Position numbers and translations under genes: made by a program
In this document: piece after piece, positions 23,630-33,689 of the stretch
Numbering within the stretch: the stretch's first letter is position 1
Layout of the letters: the number at the start of each line of letters is the position of its first letter
Assembly: GCA_003665825.1 (NCBI GenBank)
Contig: QPFY01000002.1
Coordinates: 1,612,001 to 1,676,000, forward strand
Length of the DNA stretch: 64,000 nt
Direction of reading: 5' to 3'
Origin: Microbotryum silenes-acaulis
Lineage: Eukaryota > Basidiomycota > Microbotryomycetes > Microbotryales > Microbotryaceae
Notes under the pieces: generated by a model
What the model was told of the DNA's origin: nothing
Seen by the model: only the letters and a program-made list of their open reading frames with translations
Databases searched by the model: none

Positions 23630-23741
23630 GCCACGCTACAGAGAACCACCCCAAAATGGCCCTGAAATTTCGGAGGGCAACTGGGCCAGGCGCGCCGATA
23701 AGTCCTAAGCCCCTCCCAGAGGGAGGGCTTAGTTGAGCTTA
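23630..23741 (-). repeat. right terminal inverted repeat of the helicase element
   Basis: Reverse complement of the left end, ending GAGCTTA. It contains the hairpin CCCTCCCAGAGGGAGGG. The second copy of the flanking repeat GGCGCACTC is at 23742-23750. Confidence 0.75.
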
Positions 23742-23952
23742 GGCGCACTCTCTATAAAGGAGCATGGGCACAGATCGACACCGGCTCTCACTGGCGCCTA
23801 CTGGCGCCACTGGCTCTCACCGGCTACACACCCGCTCCATTTTCTCACCTCATGAACGTGTGACTTGACCCATCAAATTTAGTACCTACATCCTGAAATT
23901 TTCAATCTCGTATCGTTGAAAAGAGTGGTCGTTAAAGAGACATATGAAAGAC

Positions 23953-25243
23953 TCAGAGCTTGGCTTGGGCTGACACGGGGAGGTGCTTTTTCAAGAAGCG
24001 CCCGTAATCCTTCGAGGCCTCCTCGTAGCCAGCGCTGTGATAGATCGAGAAATGCCCAAACTGATACGTTTATGAAATAGTAGCTGAGGATGAGGAAACG
24101 CGACCACGCAATCAATGCGAGTGGGACAATGCGGGCTGATTAGACGTACATTGTACACCTTGGTCTCTCCTCTAGGGGCTTTGGCCGCGTAATTTAACGT
24201 CGGACTAGCGGGAGCCACAGTATCGTCTTTGCACACGGCAAAGTAGATCGGGCATTCAACATTCTTGGCATTTGCACCGGGGTAGAGTAGACCGATTCGC
24301 AAAGCGACGCGAGCAGCAACCTCGTCCTTGAAGGAGATGTCCGACTCGGAAGGCACGAGACCGAGGTACCCACTCTCGGCATCGTGAGCATTCATCAGCG
24401 CGACTGCAGGTGATATTTCGTTGTCGTCAGTAACCAATTTTTTTGTTTCTGATTCGTTCTAACTCGGGTGTTGCGCCAGAGCACGTACCTTGCCCAGGCC
24501 TGGCCGCCAGTTTGACCGGCAAATGATTCTCCTCGGAGTGGAAGAGCGCGTCCCTCAAGGCCAGCAGTGCCAACCTAGGCAAGACGCCGAAGCCGAGCGT
24601 CAGAGCACTCGCGAATCCATTCGTAAATGGACACTGTGAGATGGCGGCCTTGAGTTTCTTGTCCTGCGAAGCGATTGAGATGGCATGCCCGCCGCCAAAG
24701 GAGCTACCGAAAATACCGACCTGCTCCGGATCAACGATCGCCAGTCCTCGGGTCCAGAGGATCGCGGCGTGCCAATCCTCTTCTTGCATGTGCCAGTCGA
24801 GGATCTGTCGTGGAGTTCCAGTCGATGTACCAAACCCTCTGTAATCGAAGCATACGGCGGTGTAGCCTTGCTTTTGGAACAGTTCGGCGTACCTGGGAGA
24901 AGATATGGGGCAGATTGACGCCAAGGCGGCATCCACGTCCTTCGTCAGTTCCCCGGATCGCCCACAGTGGCCTTTGTCAACGTCGCACCAGATGAGACTG
25001 GTTCGGTGCCAACCTCGGACTGGAGTGGATCAAAATGTCGACGGGCCGCTGAGCGCGAGAATAGACCCAGGGCCCTTTGTTGAGATAGCGTAGGTACCCC
25101 AGACCATGCCCGAGCACGATCGCAGGTTCAGGATGAGCGGCCGTCGCGGTCGGCGAAGGGTACAGCCAACCTCCCAGTCGCGATTTACCGAATGGAACTT
25201 TAACATCTTGACGAATTGGATTAGAAGAAGAGGAAGAGGGCAT
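23953..25243 (-). CDS. alpha/beta hydrolase with C-terminal peroxisomal signal
   Basis: A serine hydrolase of the dienelactone-hydrolase / S15-like group. The start at ATG 25243 gives MPSSSSSNPIRQDVKVPFGK. The first strand and oxyanion turn read PAIVLGHGLG. After an intron come YAELFQKQGYTAVCFDYRGF, the nucleophile elbow VGIFGSSFGGGHAI, and the acid-loop CKDDTVAPASP. A last exon carries the catalytic-His region FGHFSIYHSAGYEEA, with the stop at 23953. The protein ends SAQAKL, a peroxisomal type-1 signal. Introns lie near 24160-24070 and 24480-24430. Between about 25110 and 24895 a short exon is probably missing from this reading, because the residues that normally bridge GHGLG and YAE are not resolved. 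The substrate is unknown. Confidence 0.8.
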
Positions 25244-27013
25244 GCTCGATGGTAGCGTCCAGTTGGGCAAGGGAATCAGTGGTGGCGATTGGCTCAGCTG
25301 GCAGAAGGGTGAAAGCCAGAGCGCCCGCTTGTGTAGGGCCTTGTGGGGCCGCACCAGCTAGCAGGTACCACTGCCATTGCTGCATCATGATGAGACATTC
25401 ATCAGATTTCATCATTTCAGATTAGGATACTGTGAAAAGGCCCGATCAACGGACCTCTAGTCATTGAGTAGCCATTTCAGTCTGGTCGAACAAAAGTATT
25501 GGACTTCGAGTCCCTCGGCGCTTTCATGATGTTGCCGATGTGGCACGGACCGCCTTCTCGAGCCATCCAGCCGCCGACGGTTCGCAAGGTTCTAAGAATG
25601 TAGGTAGGTACTCTGAAACTGTTCGAAGTCACGATCCACCATCCTTTGCACTCTGCACGAATCAGGAGTACCCTCACCCGGGAAAAATTGGATTCAGAGC
25701 TCAGCATCTAGCGAATAGGAGGGCCCGAGCCGGCGGCGATCACTCGCGATCGGTATTGCGCGATGCAGCCGGACGGCTGAGACACTGGCTCCTACTGGGC
25801 ACCGGGCGGGAATCGGCCAGCGTTCACGTAGGTATATCATACTCCAATTCCATTACATGGGAGGGTGTCGTGGTGCTTGGAACTGTCACCATGCGGTGTG
25901 ATCACACCCCACATTGTAGACATTCACCAAGTAGGTACTGTAAACTCCGGACACAGGAGCAGGCCGGACTACGGAATGAGGAAAGCCCTAGCAGCGTCAG
26001 CGTCCGGGAAGGGCCGAAGGGACCGCCGGGGGTCGCCGACTCGCCGGTTTGCAGACTTCGGTACCTCAATCTTCAGAGGCGTACATGATTTCTTCAGTGA
26101 GATTCAAACCTGTACAAACGTGAGAGTCCCCAAGTCTGCGAGGCAGCGCAACAGACGACCTGCCTGTGGTAAAGATGTGCTGTAATTTGGGCGGAGGTTT
26201 GAAACGCGGTGGACCATGGAGCTCCCGAGTCGACACCCCAAAGCAGTAGTGCACGCCTGTGCACGCGAGACTCGAGAGTGTTCAAATCCGAGGCCAAGCG
26301 CATCGCCGGCGCCATCGCAGGCAGAAAGTTGGCGAGCGCGACGAGCGAGTTGGCGCGCAAGGGCCAGAAGGCGATCGCTCATTCGTCCCAGTTGGGCGTT
26401 GCCGCTTGGACCCCAAAAAAATCGCAGCGAGCGTCGAACTCGATGGCGGCGCTGACTCCGTTGCGGCTGCTTCGCTCTCCCTTGCCATCAACATCTCGTC
26501 GTCCACCACCCGCCTACGTCTGATTGTCGTGTCAAAAGAGGAGTGTCCGGCGTTGTCCGCTCCGCCTTCAAGGTGAGCCATGCAGTGTCATAACAATGGC
26601 CGACCATTGGGCCCTTCCCGTCCCTCCCATGCGACGAGCGATTGGCCTTCTCGCCCCGGACGGCGTGAGCGATTGGACGCCACCTCAGCAGCTGAGCGAG
26701 CGTCAGGCGGAAGATGCTCCGCCCTGGCTGGCTAACACCGCAAGGCTGCGCAACCTCACGAACGCTCTGGCTCACTCTGCTTGGTCTTGACATCGGTGTG
26801 CAGGCTTGTTCCCTTTCCCCTCTTTTCGTTTCCGATCCGCCCTCCCCTCTGCTTTGGTCATCCTTGCATCGCCCCTCGCCCTGTGCTCGTGCTTGTCCCA
26901 AGTTGAGCGAACGTCCTCCGGCCTGCCCTGAACGGCGCTAGCTCGGCCCCAGGCCCAAACAAGCATCGCGCGCGCACGCCCCCGTCATCGAATCTCCCCG
27001 TTCCGAGCCCACC
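25244..27013. other. long intergenic stretch, no gene recognised
   Basis: About 1.77 kb between the hydrolase start and the next plus-strand gene, presumably holding both divergent promoters. Several 80-130 residue frames exist on both strands around 26100-26900 but are Arg/Ser-rich and lack recognisable motifs. Pyrimidine-rich DNA precedes the ATG at 27014. Confidence 0.35.
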
Positions 27014-29982
27014 ATGTCGAACCTTCTGCGTCGAAAGCGATCTCAGCAGGCGACTGCCAGTGCCGCCTCCGACTGGGCCCCACGAGACGACATGCTCACG
27101 CAGGCCGCTGCTGCCGTTGTTGCCGCCGAAGCTGCGGCTGCTGCCTCGAGCGAATCGAGACGGTTCAATGAGCGTCTGCTAGCGACGCAACCACTGGGCG
27201 CGAGCTGCCCGCGCAGCTGGGCCTCGTGCTCCTCGAGCTCGATCCACTCGTCTTTCATCGACTCCGCCTACGGCACACTCGACGAGGCAGAGTCCTCGGA
27301 TGACTCGATCTCGCTCTGGAGGAAAAACACGATCAAGGGAGTGCACCGTCAGCACCAGCAGCGGAGCGCGCAGCACGTGGATGGCGATGGCGCAGTCGGC
27401 GCCCGGTTATCGGACTCCGTGAGCGATCGCGGCGCGATGGCCGACGACGAACTCGCACAGGCTACGGGCTTGTTTGCAATGAACGTGGCACGCCGAGGGC
27501 CTCAAAGACGCTTTTCTTCAGGCACGAGGTCACGCAGCGTGGGCACCGACGATGTCTTCCAATGGAGTCGACGACACCAGCTGCACGAGCAGCGCAGCCG
27601 AAGTTCGAGCTTGGGCCGACGTGGCAACGAAAACGACGATCACGGCTCGCGTCTCGGCTCACCTAGGAGTTCAGTCTTCAGCCTTGATGATGACGAGGGC
27701 ATGCTGTCCTCGTCCCTGTACTCGCAGGAACACTCGTTCGATTCGGTCGAGTCCTTCCAGTCCTCGTCTCGATCGAGCTATCGATCGTCGCCTGAGCCCA
27801 GTGAATACGAATTCGACGTGGCTCGCCTGACGCCCTCGAGGAAACGCTCCAAACGACTCGCCAGAGCATCTTTTGAATCAACTTCATCGACCAACGGCAA
27901 GGCGACCTTGTCGCGTCGACACACCCTGCCTCGCCGACGAGAACGCGGTCGCGCTCCCTCGATCTCGATCACTCTTGTCACCGGCTCCATCGCGGGCAGC
28001 ACCGAGACCGAATCGATCTTGACCACGCCATCTCTCTCGTCGCTCGTCGAAGTTTTGCCCAAGTCTTTGCCTCCACTGACCACGCTTGCGGCGTCTCTGT
28101 CGGTCTTGCTCACCCTCTCCTCGCTCCTCGCACCCGTCCCCCTGCTCGCGTCTTCTCCAGTACACATCCTACGCACCCGCGACCATGCCGCAGTCGAATA
28201 CGCCAATGCCTTCTTGTCTCCTCTTCTCGTATCGGGCGTCAAGCCTGCCGCCGCACTAGCCATCGCAAACTTTGCGTCACTGGCCTCCATCGAGACCAAG
28301 ACCTCGGCCAGCACGTCGCTGAAGGCCCTCTTCGTCTCGACGCTCTGGATCGCCATCATGTCGCTGCGCGTGTCTCTCAGCTACATCTTTGGACGCGCTC
28401 TGGGTTGGGCTCACCCGCAGTGGTTTTCTACGCGTGCGATCCATGAAGTCGGGGCTGGTACGTCTGGCTTCCTTCACCCCGGGCCATGTGAAGGCGCACA
28501 CGATTGCTGACCGTTTACTCGCATCTTGTGTCCCCAGGTTGTGCACCCCTTCTGCTGTCGCTCTCGCTTGTGCATGCCTACACGATGCGCCATCGGCCCT
28601 CCAAGTCCGCGATTTCACCGTTCCATCTGGCTCTGCTGGCGGCCAACTTCTGCACTCCAATTGAACAGGGCGGATCCGGCTTCTGGCTGGGCGTGAGCGC
28701 CTTTGTCGTTGCGGCGATCGTTTGCCTTGGACTCTTCGCTTTCGACCAATGTGTGCAGAAGCGCAGCACCGGCAGCACCACAACGAAGCGCAGGTCCCAG
28801 CTTGCAGCCACCCTCGGCGCTCTTTGCGTGATCCCTTGTCTTGCCTACCTATCTGAATCCTCAACGCCGGCATCCGTTCAAGCAGCCATGTCGCTCGACG
28901 AGACATTTTCGCAGCTCCACCCGGCTCAGCCCCACCTGATTACGATCCTGCTCATGACCGCACCCCGCCCCGGCAACCCCGACTTCTTGCTACGGACGAT
29001 CGAAAGCTGGCTTGGTGGCCTGCCTGAACCCGCAACGACGCCTTTGTCGCATTCGCTGACCATCGGCAGCTTCACCATGACTCCGGTCAACCAAGGCCGC
29101 GTGCGACTGCTTGTCTACACCCATTTCACTACGCACACCATGTTCGACGCAGCCCGCGAGTACTTTGCCCAGAGCCCGATCTACGCTCGCAAGGCCTCTC
29201 ACTACTTGCAATGGTATCGCGATCCCCGCAGCGCGAACCGATTGGACCAACGCCTCCATGTCGCTCGAGGCCTGCACCATGCCGCCACCGACGGAGGCTC
29301 AAGCGCCTATGTCATGCTCGCCGAGGACGACTTCCCCCTCTGCCCCGATCGGGACACGTCGCGCGGTCAAAAGTGGACTTCAGCTTGGTCCGAGTTGCAG
29401 CGCGTTCTGGTTGCAACGAACGAAGCGATGCCCGACTGGCCTTTGGCCGAAGCCGGATCTGCAGGCGAGTCTCTGGACATGAGCCAAGAGGAAGCTTCGA
29501 GCGGTCATTGCGGCGTCTTTGTCGCCACGGGAGGTTCAGGCCTCGCGATCCGTGGCTTCATCGCCGCCAAGCTGCCGGCCCTGCTTCTCGGGGCTCACGA
29601 TCCTCATGGCAATGCGCGTGACGCTCGGGCCATTCGCGGCGAGTTCTCGGTCAAGCACGAGGACGAAGGCGCGGATACACCCGATCTCGTCATCCAGGAT
29701 TGCCTGCGAGGTCGCATTCCCAGTTGTGGAGTCTGCAGCGCTCCCGACTCGTCTTCAGTCAAGCGCCCTGCTCGCCGCTTCCCCGCCGGCTCGGCCCGCA
29801 ACCCATACGGCGTCTCGGGTGATCGCTGGGGCAAGAGCGGGCTCGTCGGTACAGCCCAATTGCTGCAGCGACATCTCGGCTACAATGCCTCGACTCTTCC
29901 TGGTCGAAAATACGGCAAGGAGGAATGGGCCTGCGGCTGGCGCCAACCCTTCAACGGTGATCCGGACGTCTTGACGCTTTGA
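27014..29982 (+). CDS. large multi-span membrane protein with GT-A-like glycosyltransferase domain
   Basis: Two exons (27014-28457 and 28538-29982, GTACGT..CCAG, in phase) give 962 residues. The first 350 or so residues are a Ser/Arg-rich cytosolic region. About five hydrophobic segments follow (for example TTLAASLSVLLTLSSLLAPV, ALFVSTLWIAIMSLRVSLSY, WLGVSAFVVAAIVCLGLFAF). The C-terminal domain starts HLITILLMTAPRPGNPDFLL and has YVMLAEDDFPLC near residue 742, a DxD-like acidic motif. It also has CGVFVATGGSGLAIRGF, PDLVIQDCLRGRIP and DRWGKSGLVGTAQLLQRHLG, and ends GWRQPFNGDPDVLTL. Layout and acidic motif recall GT-A enzymes with interrupting membrane spans (PGAP4-like), but I could not assign a family. 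The donor and acceptor are unknown; the secretory pathway is the likely site. Confidence 0.8.
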
Positions 29983-30065
29983 ACCGCCCTCGCTCTAGCG
30001 CCTCTTTACTCTTCCCTTATTTGCATTCGACAATGATGGACACTGCTTTGCATTTCCTTGCGCTC

Positions 30066-30245
30066 TTCAGTGCTTCGGCACACCCATTCACGTTCTCACA
30101 GTGCTTCGGCACACCCCATTCACATTCCAACAGTGCTTCGGCACACCCATTCCCATTCACATTCCCACCGTGCTCCGGCACACCCCATTTTGTGCAGTGA
30201 TTGGGCACACACCCTATCTGCAGTGCTTCGGCACACCCTTTTTCG
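30066..30245 (+). repeat. minisatellite just downstream of the glycosyltransferase-like gene
   Basis: About six imperfect copies of a 26-32 bp unit built on AGTGCTTCGGCACACCCATT followed by a CACATTC-type spacer. The core GTGCTTCGGCAC is itself an inverted repeat, so each unit could fold. It begins about 85 bp after the stop codon, possibly in the 3' UTR. Confidence 0.8.
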
Positions 30246-30662
30246 CATCCCATCAATTATCGGCATCTTCTTTGCGCGTACAACCAACCTAGTCTTGGCG
30301 GACACTTTGCACCCCTTCGTTTATTCCTATCAAAGAGTGGACCTCAGCAGCTGGTCAGACTTTTATTTTATTGATTGGTCGTTTCTCGATTCGACGGTAG
30401 AAGTAGTGGCTGATGTATTTAATTACCATCTGTCTGAATTGACAACGCATACGCATGGAGTTCTTCGTTTCATCTTTCCTTCTGCTTCGAATTCGACTGT
30501 CGAGATGTTGTCTTTGCGCTCAGTCTTGTCGGAAAATTGCGGCATGTGACGACTTTGGCCTGTCACCGGTCATATGAGAAGACTAAAATTAATGATCTAG
30601 CAGTGCCCTGAACAAAAGCTCGTGGGCCGGCAGGGGTGCACGAGAGACCGTCAATCTGCAAA

Positions 30663-31834
30663 GAGAAAAGGACAAAAATGCCCTCGCTTCTTTTCATGAG
30701 GACAGAAATGCGCTTCTCAAAAGGACAATAATGCCCTCGGATTCCAGACTTCTGTAATACTTGAGGTATCAACCCACAACCAAAACGGTAGCTTCTTGTA
30801 GTCTTTGTGATCAGCGCCGTATACTCAGAATCTCCAGAGATGCCGTGAGAGGTCAGTTATCACCGTCGCAAAGTCAAGGGCCTCATCGATCGTCGACGCG
30901 TCGAGGCGCGCGAGTTCGCGAGTCGACAGTGACGTTGGCCTCCTTGCGTATTCTCGCCACGACACCGAAGTCACCACCGACTTTCGACAACGGAACATCG
31001 TTTCAAGAAGGGGGGACTCTTCTACGAAAAGAAGGAGCTCACGGATGCCGGCGATCGATATGCCCTTGATCACCAGTTTCAGCTCGACGTTCGCAAGTCT
31101 GACACGCGTCATTGGCACGTTGTGTGCAAGAGTGTCCAAGATCCTTCGGGCGCCTTCTCTGCCACTGCTGTTCCCAAAGGAGAAGGCAGTGTTTGGAGCG
31201 TCACTGTCTTCGACGAATCCCACGGTTGCCAATCGCTGCTACACCGGCGACAGCAAGAGCAGATTCACGCGACACCGCTCCAACCTGTTCCACCTCGGTC
31301 GGAATGGATTCTGCATCGTATTCCTCGTGAGCGTCATGAGGTCACGACGATAGTGACTCAACTGGCGAAGAAGAGGGTGCCATTATCATTCCGCCACATT
31401 TCCCTAAGCGTACAGGACGTCCGTTCAAGCGCAGGATCCGGGGTGCGGACGAGCGGGCCAAGCGCGACACGAGCTGTGGCCTCTGCAAAAGGCCCGGACA
31501 CAGCCGAGTTACATGCGATAGATAGATCGACCATTTGAGTCCGACATAAGGTGTCAAAAGTGTCGATATTACTACAAGTCGAAGGCGTGCTGGTCTGTTT
31601 CTTATGGTAATTCACTGCGGTCTATACTCTCGCTCGCTTTCGACTGGGCCTCGCTTCAGTCGCGATAGGCGCCTGAATTTGCGACGGTGATAACTGACTT
31701 CTCACGGCATCTCTGGAGATTCTGAGTATACGGCGCTGATTATAAAGACTACAAGAAGCTACCCTCTTGGTTGTAAGCTGATATATCAAGTATCTCAGAA
31801 GTCTGGAATCCGAGGGCATTTTTGTCCTTTTCTC
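30663..31834. mobile_element. internally deleted Mutator-like (MULE) transposon
   Basis: A 1172-bp element with long inverted ends. The right end (about 31668-31834) is nearly the reverse complement of about 30717-30886, sharing for example GCGCCGTATACTCAGAATC and GAGATGCCGTGAGA. Both outermost ends read GAGAAAAGGACAAAAATGCC. The left end is extended by extra copies of an AGGACANAAATGC unit. Flanks are 9-bp direct repeats with one mismatch: ATCTGCAAA at 30654-30662 and ATCTGCATA at 31835-31843, the size usual for MULEs. Inside are only the two extremities of a MuDR-type transposase. The element is non-autonomous. Confidence 0.85.
31005..31525 (+). pseudogene. remnant MuDR-type transposase lacking the catalytic core
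   Basis: The 5' part codes a MuDR-like N-terminal DNA-binding domain (LFYEKKELTDAGDRYALDHQ, RKSDTRHWHVVCKS, SVWSVTVFDESHGC). The 3' part, in another frame, codes the usual MULE tail FPKRTGRPFKRRIRG and a CCHC zinc knuckle CGLCKRPGHSRVTC before the stop at 31525. The several hundred residues of DDE transposase normally between them are missing. The first frame also breaks at a G6 run near 31011. No functional product is expected. Confidence 0.75.
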
Positions 31835-32046
31835 ATCTGCATATGAGCCCGACCGCTCGCGGCTTCGGCACCTCGGTCTCATTACGTTTGCTTGATCGCG
31901 AAGCGGTGCCAAGTCGGCGCCGACAGCCCCGACCACTGCACACTACGCACCGTCGCGTTGATCGCACGCTCTGGCTTCGCTGGCCTTTTTCTTTCTTTAC
32001 TTCTGAGCCTGTGCATCTTGGTGACCACGTTGACTGATCATCAGAG

Positions 32047-32771
32047 ATGCGTCTCCTTCACTTTCGCGTTTCTCCCTCGGACTCGAGGCGCGTCAGCTCT
32101 TCCAAGTCGCACGAGTTGCCGGCTGGTGTCTCGGTCACCGCAGCCGCGGTCGCCGAACCGGCGGCAGCGAGTCGCAAGGCACAGGCCGCTCGAAGCGCCG
32201 CGTCGTCGAGGACAGCAACGGGGTTGCGCGAAGCAGCAAACCAACATTCACCAGGTTACGAAACGCTATATCAGCTCAACTACCTGCCCGCTCTACCGTA
32301 TGCGTCTTTGCCGTTGGCGTTCCAACCTGCTCGAGCCAGAGTCTCGGGGCACGTTTTGCCAATCCAAGCTCATGGTCGCGAAGAGTGCCTGGGTAAGTCC
32401 TGCTGGCGGCAGATTTCTTGGGGTTGTCTACCCCGTTGCCTCGCCTGATGGTGCTGGTACTGACTACTGACTCATTAACGGTTGTGAATTTTCGAATCTG
32501 GCTTCGATCAGCGTTCTACGCCGCTCGATATCGCCTAAAAACTGCGATTGAACAAGTGGGCAACCTCGTCGATCTCTCAGGGGTCCGCCGCGAGCTGCGC
32601 GACGAGCGACCGGCCATCGCTGCGCGGGAAACGCAGATCACCTTCGACGAGCCGGGGACTAGGAACCTCTCCAATGGGTGCACGTGCTTCATCGAGGTAT
32701 CTGCTTCCATTCCCATATTGTATACTGTCCTGACCATTGGTGCACTCCCATTGTAGGGCTGGTTCGGGTGA
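32047..32771 (+). CDS. hypothetical small protein
   Basis: Not recognised. Three exons with in-phase GT-AG junctions (32047-32392, 32512-32696, 32757-32771) would code 181 residues. The N-terminal half is Ala/Ser/Arg-rich. The middle contains YETLYQLNYLPALPYASLPL and the second exon FYAARYRLKTAIEQVGNLVD. The frame ends GWFG. It lies about 200 bp downstream of the MULE remnant. The consistent splicing supports a gene, but there is no homology-type evidence, and the sequence after 32771 also has a short open frame. Confidence 0.35.
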
Positions 32772-33689
32772 CGATCAAGCTCGAGGGCAACCCGGCAGAG
32801 CTCGTCGGCAAGCCGGGTTGGCGGACATGCGTAGATGGATGGACATATAAATCACCCACTGCCCTTGGTAAGGTCTCTAATTTCTTCTGTGTGCTGTAGT
32901 CACGGGCAATCCTCGAATTGAGTTCTTTGGGGGTTGCTAGTACTGACGGCTCGCCCATATGTCCCCCGGGTCGCGCCCGGCCGTCGTATTTGACATTACC
33001 TTGCACAGGCTTGCCCCCGATATTCATCATGTTCGTTTCGGCCGGATGGAGAGGTGCGCTGTGCTTTCCTACGTCTCCTGTCATTGAAACTCGTTGTAAT
33101 AGCTGGTGTGCGCCGACTTGTCAGCCAGCCGTGGGGCTCGGGCTCGACGGTCTGACACTTCGAATCGCAGCCTGCACTTCCTCTCTCATGTCACATTCCC
33201 TGCGCTTGGTACCTTGTTGTACTTGGACCTTGGCCGGATGTATTTTTGTTCACCTCTTTTTTTTAGGTAGTATCGCATCCATTGGCTAGATAATCCACGG
33301 ATAGACTTTGGTGAGCCGTGAGACACACGTGACCTTCGTCGGGAATCCTCAACTCCTGAATCCTGATCCGCGCAAAATGGCGTACTTGCGCGTCTGTTTA
33401 CTGCTTAGGGTGCCTTTGCGTAAGCCGACACTTCCTAGGTACAGAATTACCGTTGAATCAGACCGTAGTCGGTACTAGGCACCCCTCGGAGAATCGGGCT
33501 CTCTTCTTGAATCCCGCGCAAAACCTCGGCTCGTCCGCGGCTCAACGCCTTGACTCCGCCGAACTCGCCTTGCTGTGCCGAAAGAGCGAGAATGAGCGGA
33601 GGACCCGATACGATGCCTCCTCCCTCATCCTTTCCCTCCAGGGTATCGCGACACAGAGTCGCATTCCGCTGCCACTCGAAACAACGCTC
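32772..33689. other. intergenic, no feature recognised
   Basis: Just over 900 bp with only short frames. It includes the presumed promoter of the MFS gene; no RNA gene or repeat was recognised. Confidence 0.35.

Larger units (their letters stand above)
20381..23741. mobile_element. RecQ-helicase-carrying element with long inverted terminal repeats
   Basis: A 3.36-kb unit bounded by inverted ends that start TAAGCTC on both sides and stay alignable for roughly 125 bp. Shared blocks are CCCTCC..CTCTG..GGAGGGGCTT, TTATC.GCGCG, AGTTGCC, CGAAATTT and CTGTAGC.TGGCAA. It is flanked by a perfect direct repeat, GGCGCACTC (9 bp if the TA ends belong to the element, or AGGCGCACTCT, 11 bp, if they do not). 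Each end also contains its own small palindrome. The only recognisable gene inside is a RecQ-family helicase; no DDE, HUH or tyrosine recombinase was seen. A 9-bp duplication would suit Mutator-like elements, but the helicase does not point to them. Ends and flanks are seen directly; the classification is open. Confidence 0.75.
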
